DNA of 64,000 nucleotides from Mesobacillus jeotgali (GCF_014856545.2 NZ_CP109811.1:1978001-2042000); one strand, 5' to 3'; counted from the first letter of the stretch, positions 25,177-33,376 are shown. Made by a program: numbers and translations. The notes: generated by a model from the sequence alone, not told the origin.

Positions 25177-25956
25177 GTGAAAAAGTATTCGCTTAGTTTA
25201 ACACTGCTTTTTTCAATGCTTTCATTATTATTAATGCTGTTCGGTCTTGGATGGACAATCCAGAACCAATTTTTCAGCAATGGAGCGTCCGGAGCTATTG
25301 AGCAGACAAAGCCAGTAGAAGAAGATACGGGAAAAGACGGCAAGGTGGTTGTGGCCCTTGGAGATTCACTGACTCGGGGAACCGGGGATGATACAGGTAA
25401 AGGCTATATTGGCTATCTGGTTGATGAGCTTGAGGAAAAATCAAAGGAAAAGATCACAATACATAATTTCGGGGTTAAAGGATACCGTTCCAATCAGCTT
25501 TTGGATCAGCTGAAACAAGGAGAAATCCAAAGGACGATTCAAGGCGCAGACTACATCCTCATAACGATTGGCGGCAATGATTTGTTCCAGAGCGGGCAAA
25601 CGTTCTTGCAAATGGATGAGCAGCAAATCGCTCAGGCAAAGGAAAGTTATTTGAAAAACCTTGCATCGATTTTAAAAGAGTTAAGGACCATGAATGACTC
25701 GGCTGTCATTTTTCATATTGGACTGTATAATCCGTTCATTGATTTAAATGATTCAGAGCTGACAACGAAGGTCGTCCGTGATTGGAATTACGATACAAAT
25801 CAACTGCTTGACCAGAATGAAAAGTCCGTCTTTGTGCCGACATTCGACTTGTTCCAGCTGAGTGTGAACGATTATTTATACACAGATAAATTCCACCCGA
25901 ATGCTGAGGGCTACAGGCTGATTGCAGAACGGGTAGCATCTTTGATTACATGGTAA
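25177..25956 (+). CDS. SGNH/GDSL hydrolase, membrane-anchored
   Basis: 259-residue extracytoplasmic esterase/lipase-like enzyme: N-terminal hydrophobic anchor (about residues 5-30), then block I GDSLTRG, block III GGNDLF, and block V DKFHPNAEGY with the Asp-His pair. These are the catalytic Ser, oxyanion Asn and Asp-His. The GTG start is preceded by a weak GAGGGTGG. It sits 12 bases before an ABC transporter pair and probably shares its operon. Confidence 0.85.
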   Translation: MKKYSLSLTLLFSMLSLLLMLFGLGWTIQNQFFSNGASGAIEQTKPVEEDTGKDGKVVVALGDSLTRGTGDDTGKGYIGYLVDELEEKSKEKITIHNFGVKGYRSNQLLDQLKQGEIQRTIQGADYILITIGGNDLFQSGQTFLQMDEQQIAQAKESYLKNLASILKELRTMNDSAVIFHIGLYNPFIDLNDSELTTKVVRDWNYDTNQLLDQNEKSVFVPTFDLFQLSVNDYLYTDKFHPNAEGYRLIAERVASLITW

Positions 25957-25968
25957 GGGGGGAGAACG

Positions 25969-26880
25969 ATGAGTGAAATCACGCTGTCTGTAAAAGGGCT
26001 GAGAAAGACGATTGGCAAAAAAGAGATCATTAAAGGAATCGATTTTGATTTAAGACGAGGCGAGGTCTTTGGGTTCCTTGGTCCGAACGGTGCTGGCAAA
26101 ACGACAACAATCCGTATGCTTGTGGGGTTAATCAAGCCAAGTTCGGGGACAATCGAAATTGGCGGCTACAATGTCAGGAAGAATTTTACGAAAGCAATGG
26201 AGCAGATGGGCTGTATCGTGGAAAACCCTGAGCTATATTCCTATCTGACAGGCTGGGAGAATCTCGAGCACTTTGCGAGGATGCTGCCTGAAGAAGACCC
26301 GGCGCATATGAAATATGTCGTGGAGCTCGTGCGATTGGAGGAACGTATCCATGATCCTGTCAGGACGTATTCCCTTGGGATGCGGCAGCGTCTGGGGATT
26401 GCCCAGGCATTGCTGGGAAAACCAAAGGTCCTGATTCTGGACGAGCCGACGAATGGACTTGATCCGATGGGGATAAGGGAGATGCGGAATTTCATTCGTT
26501 ATCTTGCCGAAGAAGAAGGATTGACTGTCCTTGTATCAAGCCATCTTCTGAGCGAAATCCAGCTGATGTGTGACCGAGTCGCAATCATTTCGAAAGGGTC
26601 AGTTATCAAAGTGGACTATGTTGAAAATCTTTTGGCATTACAGGAGAAAGTCATCTGGTTTGCAGAACCTCGTGATACTGCGAAAGAAATTCTGAATGGC
26701 GTGACGACGGTTTCCGATGGAGCAGATGGAGCTTTGGTTACTCCTTATTTAGAAACTGAAAGTGCTAAATGGAATCGGATGCTGGTGGAAAAAGGGGTTC
26801 AGGTAAATGAAATGAACAGGAAATTGCCTGCTCTTGAAGATCTTTTCCTTGAATTGACTGGGGGTGAGTCGATTGATTAA
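25969..26880 (+). CDS. ABC transporter ATP-binding protein
   Basis: 303-residue ATPase: Walker A GPNGAGKTT (about residue 43), signature YSLGMRQRLGIAQALL, Walker B VLILDEPTNGLDP and H-loop SSHLL. The C-terminal extension is that of the BcrA/CcmA-type drug and lipid exporters. The gene overlaps the permease gene by 17 bases. With the GDSL hydrolase it forms a three-gene operon, perhaps for export or envelope homeostasis; the substrate is unknown. Confidence 0.9.
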   Translation: MSEITLSVKGLRKTIGKKEIIKGIDFDLRRGEVFGFLGPNGAGKTTTIRMLVGLIKPSSGTIEIGGYNVRKNFTKAMEQMGCIVENPELYSYLTGWENLEHFARMLPEEDPAHMKYVVELVRLEERIHDPVRTYSLGMRQRLGIAQALLGKPKVLILDEPTNGLDPMGIREMRNFIRYLAEEEGLTVLVSSHLLSEIQLMCDRVAIISKGSVIKVDYVENLLALQEKVIWFAEPRDTAKEILNGVTTVSDGADGALVTPYLETESAKWNRMLVEKGVQVNEMNRKLPALEDLFLELTGGESID

Positions 26881-27853
26881 CCTCGTCAGGAATGAAATGC
26901 TGAAGATTGTTCGCAAAAAAAGAATCCTGATAGTGGCTGGGATCATTGCTGTGCTGGTCGCACTTTTTACATATTCTCAATACAGGGAAATTGAAAGAAG
27001 GCTTGAGCGCTTTGGGGATGTTGATTGGCGGACGACTCTGCAGCAGCAAATCATCGATACACAAAACCGGATCACAAGCAGCGGCATATCAGATGAGTGG
27101 AAAAGCGAACTGCAGCTCCGTATCCAACAGCAGCAATACTATCTTGATAACAACGTGAATCCGATGGAGCCCGGCGCACCAAGCTTTGCGCGTGTTTTCG
27201 CGGAGCATTCGATCAACTTGTTCCTGCCATTGATGATTATGGTAGTGGCAGCTGATATTGTTTCCTCCGAACGGAGTGCCGGCACGGTGAAATTACTGCT
27301 GACAAGGCCGGTGAAGCGCTGGAAGATTCTGATGAGTAAGTACATCACTCTGATTTTATCCGTATCAATCATTGTAGTATTGTTTGGGGTGCTGTCCTAT
27401 TTGATATCCGGCCTTATTTTTGGCTATCAAGGCTGGGCTGCTCCTGTTATGACCGGGTTTAGTGTCGAAGGAAATGAATTGAATACGAGTGCGATTCAGA
27501 TGATTCCCCAGTGGCAGTACTTGTTAATGGAGTTCAGCCTTGTGTGGTTTGTTGCACTGATTGTAGGAACAATCACTTTCATGCTGTCGGTTCTGATACG
27601 GAATACGCCAGCAGGAATGGGCGTTATGCTCGCAGCACTGATTTCCGGGGCGATCCTCAGCAATATGGTCTCATCCTGGGAGTCAGCAAAATACTTGTTT
27701 ATGATCAATTTGAATTTGACAGGCTACCTGTCCGGCCAGGCACCGCCGATTGAAGGGATGACACTGGGTTTTTCTCTTGTCGTGCTGGCTCTTTGGGGAT
27801 TGGCTGCTTTAATTGTTTCGTTTGTTGTGTTTATCAGGCAGGATATATATTAA
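26864..27853 (+). CDS. ABC-2 type transporter permease
   Basis: 329-residue permease: one N-terminal membrane segment (about residues 20-37), an external loop of ~90 Gln/Arg-rich residues, then five further segments. It has the ABC-2 pattern SSERSAGTVKLLLTRPVKRWKILMSKY after TM2. The start is a GTG inside the ATPase gene, preceded by GGGGG. A terminator closes the operon. Confidence 0.88.
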   Translation: MSRLINLVRNEMLKIVRKKRILIVAGIIAVLVALFTYSQYREIERRLERFGDVDWRTTLQQQIIDTQNRITSSGISDEWKSELQLRIQQQQYYLDNNVNPMEPGAPSFARVFAEHSINLFLPLMIMVVAADIVSSERSAGTVKLLLTRPVKRWKILMSKYITLILSVSIIVVLFGVLSYLISGLIFGYQGWAAPVMTGFSVEGNELNTSAIQMIPQWQYLLMEFSLVWFVALIVGTITFMLSVLIRNTPAGMGVMLAALISGAILSNMVSSWESAKYLFMINLNLTGYLSGQAPPIEGMTLGFSLVVLALWGLAALIVSFVVFIRQDIY

Positions 27854-27858
27854 GTTTT

Positions 27859-27890
27859 GAAAACCCTGGCCAAATTTGGTCAGGGTTTTG
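27859..27890 (+). terminator. Terminator of the GDSL/ABC operon
   Basis: Stem AAAACCCTGGCC/GGTCAGGGTTTT (one mismatch) with a short AT loop and T run. Confidence 0.85.
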
Positions 27891-27910
27891 GTTATTCTAT
27901 GGTGTTTGGG

Positions 27911-28078
27911 AATCGTTTCAGCAGCAGATAAAACGGTTAGACAGAGTAATTTAACGGTAGCCGCAGTTTTTTTAACGGTTAGAAAGAAAATATTAACGAT
28001 TGTGGCAGTTTTTTCGACGGTTAGAGGGAATTTATCAACGGTTGGAGTGATTTTATCACCGGTTGACATGTTTTATAA
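27911..28078. repeat. Array E: eight units of a 21-bp period
   Basis: The mark AACGG (with variants AACGA, GACGG, ACCGG) starts at 27932, 27953, 27974, 27995, 28016, 28037 and 28058, each 21 bases apart, and a weaker unit fits at 27911. Only the first ~9 bases (consensus AACGGTTAG) are well kept; the rest varies. Because 21 is 7 codons, frames on both strands look repetitive, but none has a plausible start. It lies between the ABC permease and a small gene on the same strand. Confidence 0.88.
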
Positions 28079-28144
28079 CAGTACCAATAATAAGGTTGAA
28101 ACTTTTGATGCTTAAAAAACGTATTAAAAACCGAGGTGTTGGTC

Positions 28145-28309
28145 ATGTTCAAAATTACTCGACAATGCTCGATATGCGAGAAGGAAATCCAGCCAAATGA
28201 AGAGATTTACGTGAAAATGAGGTACCCGGAAAAGAAGGGCATGACGGAGATCAAAGCCTTTATCCAGTATCAAGGTAAGATCATATGCGAAGAGTGCAAC
28301 AATAAATAG
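28145..28309 (+). CDS. Small zinc-ribbon-like protein (54 aa)
   Basis: 54-residue protein with CSICEKE near the N-terminus and CEECNNK at the C-terminus: two CxxC pairs about 38 residues apart, the layout of a small zinc-binding domain. GAGGTG precedes the ATG by 6 bases. Relatives in Bacilli are, as far as I recall, often mislabelled as hydroxamate transport proteins. Followed by a small gene at 13 bases. Confidence 0.68.
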   Translation: MFKITRQCSICEKEIQPNEEIYVKMRYPEKKGMTEIKAFIQYQGKIICEECNNK

Positions 28310-28321
28310 GAGGAACCTGAA

Positions 28322-28498
28322 ATGTTTGTAGAAAAACGGTCAGAAAAGAGAAAGAAAAAGAAGCAGGATGGCAGCTATAATTTTTTGGACTTTGTTTTTG
28401 ATGTGCTGTTTTGGATTCCCGAATTGATCATTCTTCCGTTCCGGCTGGTTTTCTATCTGTTCAGGTTTCTTGCAAGGTCTATATTTGATAGCATATAA
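28322..28498 (+). CDS. Small membrane protein (58 aa)
   Basis: 58-residue protein: a basic N-terminus (KRSEKRKKKKQ) and a long hydrophobic aromatic-rich segment (residues 20-55, with FWIPELIILPFRLVFYLF). AGGAGG lies inside the preceding stop region, 8 bases before the ATG, so it is coupled to the zinc-ribbon gene. A terminator begins at its stop codon. Confidence 0.68.
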   Translation: MFVEKRSEKRKKKKQDGSYNFLDFVFDVLFWIPELIILPFRLVFYLFRFLARSIFDSI

Positions 28499-28530
28499 AA
28501 ATCCTGCGATCCAGAATCGCAGGATTTTTC
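28498..28530 (+). terminator. Bidirectional terminator
   Basis: Stem AAATCCTGCGAT/ATCGCAGGATTT, 5-base loop, T run. It separates the small-protein operon from the convergent SleL-like gene. Confidence 0.88.
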
Positions 28531-28534
28531 ATAT

Positions 28535-29947
28535 TTATAGCTTCCTCACTCGAAAATTATTGTGCAGCACTGGCCAGTTTTGAGGAAATGATGGCCCTAA
28601 GGTCCAGAAGCTTACACCACGCAAACCATAATTTTTCACAGTATCGTACTTGGCCTGAACGCTTCTCGCGTCTTCGAACCAGACTTCGTGCTGTTGTCCG
28701 TCTGCGTCGGTATAGCGGAAAAATGGTGATTGATAGGTAGAATCGAATTGGATATTGACCCCCTGTTGTGCTGCGAGTTCCACTGCGCCTTTTGGACTGA
28801 CTGTTCGAGCATAGGTTCCCTGCACCCAGGGGATGCGCCAGTCTCTTCCGTATAAAGGCACGCCCATCAGGATTTTATCACGGGGGATAGCTGTTACGGC
28901 ATAATCGAGAACTTTCCTTACTTCACTTATCGGCGCGATTGCCCATGGCCTGCCGCCGGACCAGCCCCATTCATATGTCATAATCACAACAAAATCAACG
29001 ATTTCTCCGTGCGCTTCGTAATCATGCGCTTCATACAGCAAACCTTGCTGACCGGCACTTTGCTTTGGAGCCAGTGCAGTCGAAACGGTATAGCCTTCCG
29101 GATGCAAGCGCGCAACGGCTTTTCGTAAAAAGTTGTTATAGTTTTCGCGGTCTTCTGGATAGACATATTCGAAATCGATATTCAAGCCGGTATAGCCTTT
29201 TTCCTTCATTTTAGCGAGGATATTGCTTAACAAAGTATCCTGGACATCTGGACTCCGCAGGATGGCGGCTGCACGATCCGAACTGAACGAGCCTTCCGCT
29301 TCATTCGTAATCGTCAATAATGGTGAGGTGTTAGTCATGTTTGCTGCTTGAAGAACATTTGTGTCCAACAGATTCAGGAGTGATCCATCCTCCCCCATCT
29401 TATAGGAAAAAGGAGCAAGATAAGTGAAGAGGTGCCCGCGTGACAAAACATTTCTTCTGCCTGTCTCATCCATTCTCGTTATATAGGAATTCACTTCAAT
29501 TAATGGTTTTGAAGGTGCTGGTATTCTTAGAACACTGCCTGGATAAATGAGGGAAGGATTCGATATACTATTAGCTTCTGTGATTTGGTTAATACTTACA
29601 CCGTATCGCTGGGCAATTGCCCATAAGGTTTCGCCTGAACGAACGGTATGACTAAAGAATGGCATCTGAAGCATCTGGCCGACAAAAATCAGCGAAGGAT
29701 CCGCGATATTGTTATAGCTTGCCAGTTCCTGTACAGTTACTCCATAACGTGAGGCTACTCCCCATAAAGTGTCACCCTGCTGGACGATATATTCCCGATT
29801 GATTTCCGGGATCACAAGGGACTGGCCAACCACTAATACATTCGGATTATCCATCTCATTCGCTAAAATAATCTGGTTCATGGCAGTTTGGTAGCTTTGT
29901 GAAATAGCCCATAAAGTGTCACCCGGTCTTACAACATGTATTTTCAT
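28535..29947 (-). CDS. LysM-GH18 spore cortex-lytic type glucosaminidase (SleL/YaaH-like)
   Basis: 470-residue protein: three LysM repeats (about residues 1-47, 50-95 and 97-143, each with GDTLW/GETLW), then a GH18 domain. The catalytic DxxDxE appears as GLNIDFEYV with the acid Glu. Bacillus SleL/YaaH enzymes usually carry two LysM modules, so three is a small difference. There is no signal peptide, as in spore-coat members. GGAGGATGATT precedes the ATG. The enzyme would act on muramic-lactam cortex fragments during germination. Confidence 0.88.
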   Translation of the reverse strand: MKIHVVRPGDTLWAISQSYQTAMNQIILANEMDNPNVLVVGQSLVIPEINREYIVQQGDTLWGVASRYGVTVQELASYNNIADPSLIFVGQMLQMPFFSHTVRSGETLWAIAQRYGVSINQITEANSISNPSLIYPGSVLRIPAPSKPLIEVNSYITRMDETGRRNVLSRGHLFTYLAPFSYKMGEDGSLLNLLDTNVLQAANMTNTSPLLTITNEAEGSFSSDRAAAILRSPDVQDTLLSNILAKMKEKGYTGLNIDFEYVYPEDRENYNNFLRKAVARLHPEGYTVSTALAPKQSAGQQGLLYEAHDYEAHGEIVDFVVIMTYEWGWSGGRPWAIAPISEVRKVLDYAVTAIPRDKILMGVPLYGRDWRIPWVQGTYARTVSPKGAVELAAQQGVNIQFDSTYQSPFFRYTDADGQQHEVWFEDARSVQAKYDTVKNYGLRGVSFWTLGPSFPQNWPVLHNNFRVRKL

Positions 29948-30111
29948 TTATAATCATCCTCCAAGTAAGGTACCTTTTATCATGATATGCGGGCAAAAGA
30001 TGTCCTATCTGCAATACGGTTTATTTCAGAATATTCGAAATAAGTGTATATATTTTTTAAAATACCGATATAATAGAGAGAAAAACTATAAAGATAAAAG
30101 GGGAAAATGGT

Positions 30112-30480
30112 ATGGTAACGTACGGCACTTTTTTACTTTTAGTAGAAGAGGCGGAGAAGTTGAACTGCAAGGTGATTTATGACTCCAAGAAAAAAATCAA
30201 TTTTAATCCAAACATGTCCATAACGATTCCATTATCGACCACACAGGAAAATGTTTATGCCTTTGCCCACGAGATTGGACATTGTATTGATTTTGTCAAT
30301 GGCGAGCTCGACTATGAAAAATGGCTGAATGACTGGTCTTACCGGATTACGGCTGAAATGAGCGCATGGGTACACGCCTATAAAATCCTGAAGAAGCTGA
30401 ATGTTCCTTTCGAAGGCTGGAAGGACCATGTAGATTCCAAGCTCTCGACCTATTTTAAATACCATGAAGTGATTGCATGA
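30112..30480 (+). CDS. ImmA/IrrE-like HEXXH metallopeptidase
   Basis: 122-residue protein with a zinc motif HEIGH (FAHEIGHCIDF, about residue 56) and a downstream E-rich helix (ITAEMSAWVHAYKIL) that could give the third ligand, as in M78 (ImmA/IrrE) peptidases. Those usually cleave an HTH repressor encoded next door; no such gene is adjacent, so this one is an orphan. A GGGG Shine-Dalgarno precedes the ATG. An 18-base self-complementary terminator follows. Confidence 0.65.
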   Translation: MVTYGTFLLLVEEAEKLNCKVIYDSKKKINFNPNMSITIPLSTTQENVYAFAHEIGHCIDFVNGELDYEKWLNDWSYRITAEMSAWVHAYKILKKLNVPFEGWKDHVDSKLSTYFKYHEVIA

Positions 30481-30503
30481 ACTGGCCTAGGCCAGTTTTT
30501 TTC
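30480..30503 (+). terminator. Terminator of the peptidase gene
   Basis: Palindrome AACTGGCC-TAGGCCAGTT followed by eight T. Confidence 0.82.
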
Positions 30504-30524
30504 ATTTAAAATCAAATTTTATAT

Positions 30525-30553
30525 GGTTTACGAACATTTGTTCGGGATATAAT
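30525..30553 (+). promoter_or_regulatory. LexA/DinR (SOS) box within a promoter
   Basis: CGAACATTTGTTCG at 30531-30544 is a perfect match to the Bacillus LexA palindrome CGAACNNNNGTTCG. It lies immediately upstream of a perfect -10 TATAAT (30548-30553), in the -35/-10 spacer, where LexA would repress. The -35 is poor (GGTTTA at 30525). The downstream start at 30585 encodes a YolD-like N-terminus, and yolD-type genes are SOS-controlled in Bacillus. Confidence 0.8.
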
Positions 30554-30584
30554 AGCTTTAAGTACTCCCGAAAGGATGGTCAGC

Positions 30585-30614
30585 ATGAGAATACGAGACA
30601 GAGGAAAAATCAAA
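30585..30614 (+). pseudogene. 5' end of a yolD-like gene (truncated)
   Basis: With AAAGGA 8-9 bases upstream, the ATG at 30585 opens MRIRDRGKIK, the characteristic N-terminus of YolD-like proteins, partners of Y-family polymerases (UvrX/YqjW) in the SOS response. After about ten codons the similarity ends, and the frame runs out of sense to a stop at 30711-30713. I read it as a gene cut by a deletion whose other side is the DUF7010-like fragment. Confidence 0.6.
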
Positions 30615-30618
30615 AATT

Positions 30619-31071
30619 ATGGTATGGGTTTATCTGTTCGGCATAGGTCTGGTTTTGCCTCTTGGAATTTTGGTTTCAAAAGTCGTTCATGTCAATTTTC
30701 TAGCAACACATAATCCACTTTCAACTATTGGCGGGTTAGTGGGTGGAATTCAAATCTTCTTCGCGCCAATCATCATTCTTATAGCATATCAGCAGCCGGA
30801 TTGGATTCCGTTCGTCGTCGGTGTTTTAACGGGTGCTCATTTCCTGCCCTATGTAGCCATTTACAAAAGCAAGGGTTATATATTCCAAACAGTCGCTACT
30901 GTTCTGGCTGCCTCTGTGATCGGGTTCGGCTGGATGAATCAAGCTTATTTACTCATTCCTTTTTCATTAATCATTGTTTATTCCATTACATTGGTTTGGT
31001 TAATGAAGGAAGCAAAAGTGGTAAAAGAAAAATGGACTGCTGCTGAGAAAGAGAACTCTATCACAATGTAA
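30619..31071 (+). pseudogene. DUF7010-like membrane protein, 5'-truncated
   Basis: 150 codons encoding about four to five membrane segments with the DUF7010-like core (GLVLPLGILVSKVVHVNF, VGVLTGAHFLPYVAIYKSKGYI). Full-length relatives have ~35-40 more N-terminal residues with another membrane segment. Here the similarity begins at a point with no good Shine-Dalgarno, just after the yolD-like stub and in a different frame. It could still be translated from the ATG at 30619, so 'pseudogene' is a judgement. Confidence 0.55.
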
Positions 31072-31087
31072 GCCTATAAGATGGGGA

Positions 31088-31250
31088 ACCTTATACGGGC
31101 CGATAAACCTCCATAAGGGTACTATTCAATCTTAATTGTATCCTTATACGGAACGGTTACCCCGCATAAGGGTACGATTTAACCCTAATCGTGCCCTTAT
31201 ACAGATCGGTTACCCTCCATAAGGGTACGATTCCACTCTAATTGTACCCA
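31088..31250. repeat. Array C: three units of a 53-bp period
   Basis: A 35-base hairpin (arms ATAAGGGTACGATT and AATCGTRCCCTTAT around 7 bases) begins at 31113, 31166 and 31219, exactly 53 bases apart, with 18-base linkers (pattern acggaacggttacccc). The third hairpin lacks the last bases of its 3' arm, and a half unit precedes the first. The same hairpin, with a different linker, recurs at 60.25-60.5 kb. No gene is seen here. Confidence 0.9.
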
Positions 31251-31311
31251 AAATCAGTACATAACTTTTAATAGTTAAGCTAAGCTATGTTTGAGGATTG
31301 GAGGTGCTAGG

Positions 31312-31977
31312 ATGAATGAAAAAGAATTAGTTGGCGTCAGGGCTGCAGAATACATAAAAGATAGAATGGTGGTTGGACTGGGAACAGGATCGACCGCTTA
31401 TTATACAATCAAAAAATTGGGCGAGTTAGTGAGAAATGGCCTAAACATTAAAGGGATCCCAACATCGGAACAAACCGCAGCTTTAGCTGTGGAGCATGGT
31501 ATCAAGCTTGTGGATTTTAAGGATGTGGAACGGATCGATGTCGCGATTGATGGAGCGGATGAATTTGATGCTGATTTGAACTTGATTAAAGGCGGCGGAG
31601 GGGCACTGCTAAGGGAAAAAATCATCGCTAATGCTGCTTCTGCCTTTATTGTAATCGCAGATTCATCCAAAGGAGTAAATAAATTGGGAGACTTTCCGCT
31701 GCCTGTTGAGATTGTAACTTTTGGGGCAGAAATGACCTCAAGGAAGATTGCCGAGCTAGGCTGTGAACCGAAATTAAGACTGAGTGGGACCCAGCCATTC
31801 ATCACAGACAATGGGAACTATATTCTCGACTGCGATTTTAAACAGATTGAATCTCTTGAGGAGCTGGAAAAGCAGCTGAATATGATTCCAGGCGTGGTTG
31901 AGAACGGTTTGTTTGTGAATATGGCGAGAAGGCTGATTACGATCGAAAATGGTGAACTGGTTGAAATAACAAGGTGA
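31312..31977 (+). CDS. rpiA: Ribose-5-phosphate isomerase A
   Basis: 221-residue enzyme interconverting ribose 5-phosphate and ribulose 5-phosphate in the pentose phosphate pathway. Signatures are VGLGTGSTAYY (phosphate loop), DVAIDGADEFD with the catalytic Asp residues, and KGGGGALLREK with the catalytic Glu and Lys. Full length for the family. The ATG at 31312 follows GGAGGTG; the ORF extends 21 bases upstream without a site. Confidence 0.95.
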   Translation: MNEKELVGVRAAEYIKDRMVVGLGTGSTAYYTIKKLGELVRNGLNIKGIPTSEQTAALAVEHGIKLVDFKDVERIDVAIDGADEFDADLNLIKGGGGALLREKIIANAASAFIVIADSSKGVNKLGDFPLPVEIVTFGAEMTSRKIAELGCEPKLRLSGTQPFITDNGNYILDCDFKQIESLEELEKQLNMIPGVVENGLFVNMARRLITIENGELVEITR

Positions 31978-32089
31978 ATTTTGAACGGTGCTTCTAAGTT
32001 GAAGTACCGTTTTCTCATTTTTGGGAAAGGGGAATTGTACCAGTTTATAGAAATACAATGTAGTGATTTATTTTAAGGAGATGTCTAAA

Positions 32090-32767
32090 TTGAAGGATTA
32101 TAAAATAAAAACCTATAAAGAAGCGATCCAGGTCATTGAAGAGGTTGGTTTACTCCCGCTAGCTCCATTGGTACCTGAATTTCCAGCGTTGAATACCATT
32201 ACTGCTCCTGAGAGCTGGCATTCCGATACAGAATTTGATCCGTGGATTTGGAGGACAAGGTTTGCTGTCGAGGGCGTCGCTGGGTATGGAAAATTCATGA
32301 AGAAAAAGTCCGTCCTGATTTCTCGTGCCTTACTTCCATATTTTAAGGCGGTTCTAGGCAGTTATGAAACAGTTGAAGAACGCTTTCAAAAAGGAAATGT
32401 ATCGAGAGAAGCTCTGGCTGTTTACCGAATCATTAGTGAAGCAGGGGTCATAGATACAAGAGAGTTGAGGACCATAGCGGGGTTAAGGGATAAAGAACAT
32501 AAAAAGGTGTTTGACAATGCTTTATTGGAACTGCAGGGGGCGATGGATATTGTCATTTCGGGAATCAAGGAAAGAATAAACGCGGAAGGCGAAAAGAATG
32601 GCTGGAGCAGCACGTCCTTTGAAACGTACGATTCCTGGGCAAGCAGAAATAAAATCGAAGCTCTGGCTGTGGAAAAGGAGAAGGCGAGGGAATACCTTTT
32701 GTATCATTTTCAAGAAGTTGCCAGTGAAAACGCTGTAAAGAAGCTGAAGAAAATACTGGGGGAATAA
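32090..32767 (+). CDS. AlkZ-like winged-helix protein
   Basis: 225-residue protein with a pattern like the AlkZ/YcaQ DNA glycosylase-related proteins: ESWHSDTEFDPWIWRTRFA near the N-terminus and a winged-helix-like middle (SREALAVYRIISEAGVIDTRELR). The catalytic QxQ of true AlkZ is not evident, so repair activity is unproven. TTG at 32090 fits AAGGAG; the in-frame ATG at 32081 is too near it. The next gene starts two bases after the stop. Confidence 0.6.
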   Translation: MKDYKIKTYKEAIQVIEEVGLLPLAPLVPEFPALNTITAPESWHSDTEFDPWIWRTRFAVEGVAGYGKFMKKKSVLISRALLPYFKAVLGSYETVEERFQKGNVSREALAVYRIISEAGVIDTRELRTIAGLRDKEHKKVFDNALLELQGAMDIVISGIKERINAEGEKNGWSSTSFETYDSWASRNKIEALAVEKEKAREYLLYHFQEVASENAVKKLKKILGE

Positions 32768-32769
32768 CA

Positions 32770-33309
32770 ATGGTAAACAAAGCATTAGTGATCATTGACG
32801 TTCAAAACGGAATGTTCCTGGAAGGGGAAGCAGTTTCCGATGGAGTTGAGCTGCTGCAAGGGATTAAGGTGCTTATAACACAGGCACGTTCGACCAAAAT
32901 ACCAATCGTATATATTCAACATAATGAAACGGCAGGGTATCCATTAGAAAACGGTACATATGGCTGGGAGATCCATTCTGAAATCAGCCCAGAAGAGGGA
33001 GATATTATTATTCAAAAAACAACCCCGGACTGCTTTTTGAAAACATCCTTGGACCAAGAATTAAGAGAAAGGGGGATAGAACACCTCTATCTCGTTGGCA
33101 TTCAAACGGAACTTTGTGTGGATACGACTTGCAGAAGTGCATTCAGCAAGGGATATAAAGTTACTTTAGTTTCCGATTTACATAGTACTTGGCCAAGCAC
33201 CGAACTAACAGCACAGCAAATCATCAACCATCATAACGAAGCGTTGCGCTGGTTTGCGTATGTGAAGTCTAGCGTTGAGATTGAATTAAGCTCGAAAGCC
33301 TGGGAATAA
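32770..33309 (+). CDS. Cysteine hydrolase (isochorismatase-like)
   Basis: 179-residue enzyme with the IHL triad: Asp in VIIDVQNGMF, Lys in the IIQKTTPDCF strand, and Cys in VGIQTELCVDTTCRSA. Members hydrolyse nicotinamide, isochorismate, carbamates and similar amides; the substrate is not determined. GGGGGA lies in the end of the AlkZ-like gene, to which it is coupled. Confidence 0.85.
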   Translation: MVNKALVIIDVQNGMFLEGEAVSDGVELLQGIKVLITQARSTKIPIVYIQHNETAGYPLENGTYGWEIHSEISPEEGDIIIQKTTPDCFLKTSLDQELRERGIEHLYLVGIQTELCVDTTCRSAFSKGYKVTLVSDLHSTWPSTELTAQQIINHHNEALRWFAYVKSSVEIELSSKAWE

Positions 33310-33354
33310 CCAATGTAACACGTTCTGCCTTAAATTAAAGCTTTAAAGGAAAAT

Positions 33355-33376
33355 CCTCTAAGTGTTTTTAGAGGCT
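33355..33376 (+). terminator. Weak terminator hairpin
   Basis: CCTCTAA/TTAGAGG stem with a 6-base loop, but only a short T stretch follows. Confidence 0.45.

Noticed and set aside
27809..28069. 86-codon minus-strand gene with heptad-like repeats in array E
   Set aside because: The 7-residue period comes from the 21-bp DNA repeat; it runs into the ABC permease gene and lacks a Shine-Dalgarno.
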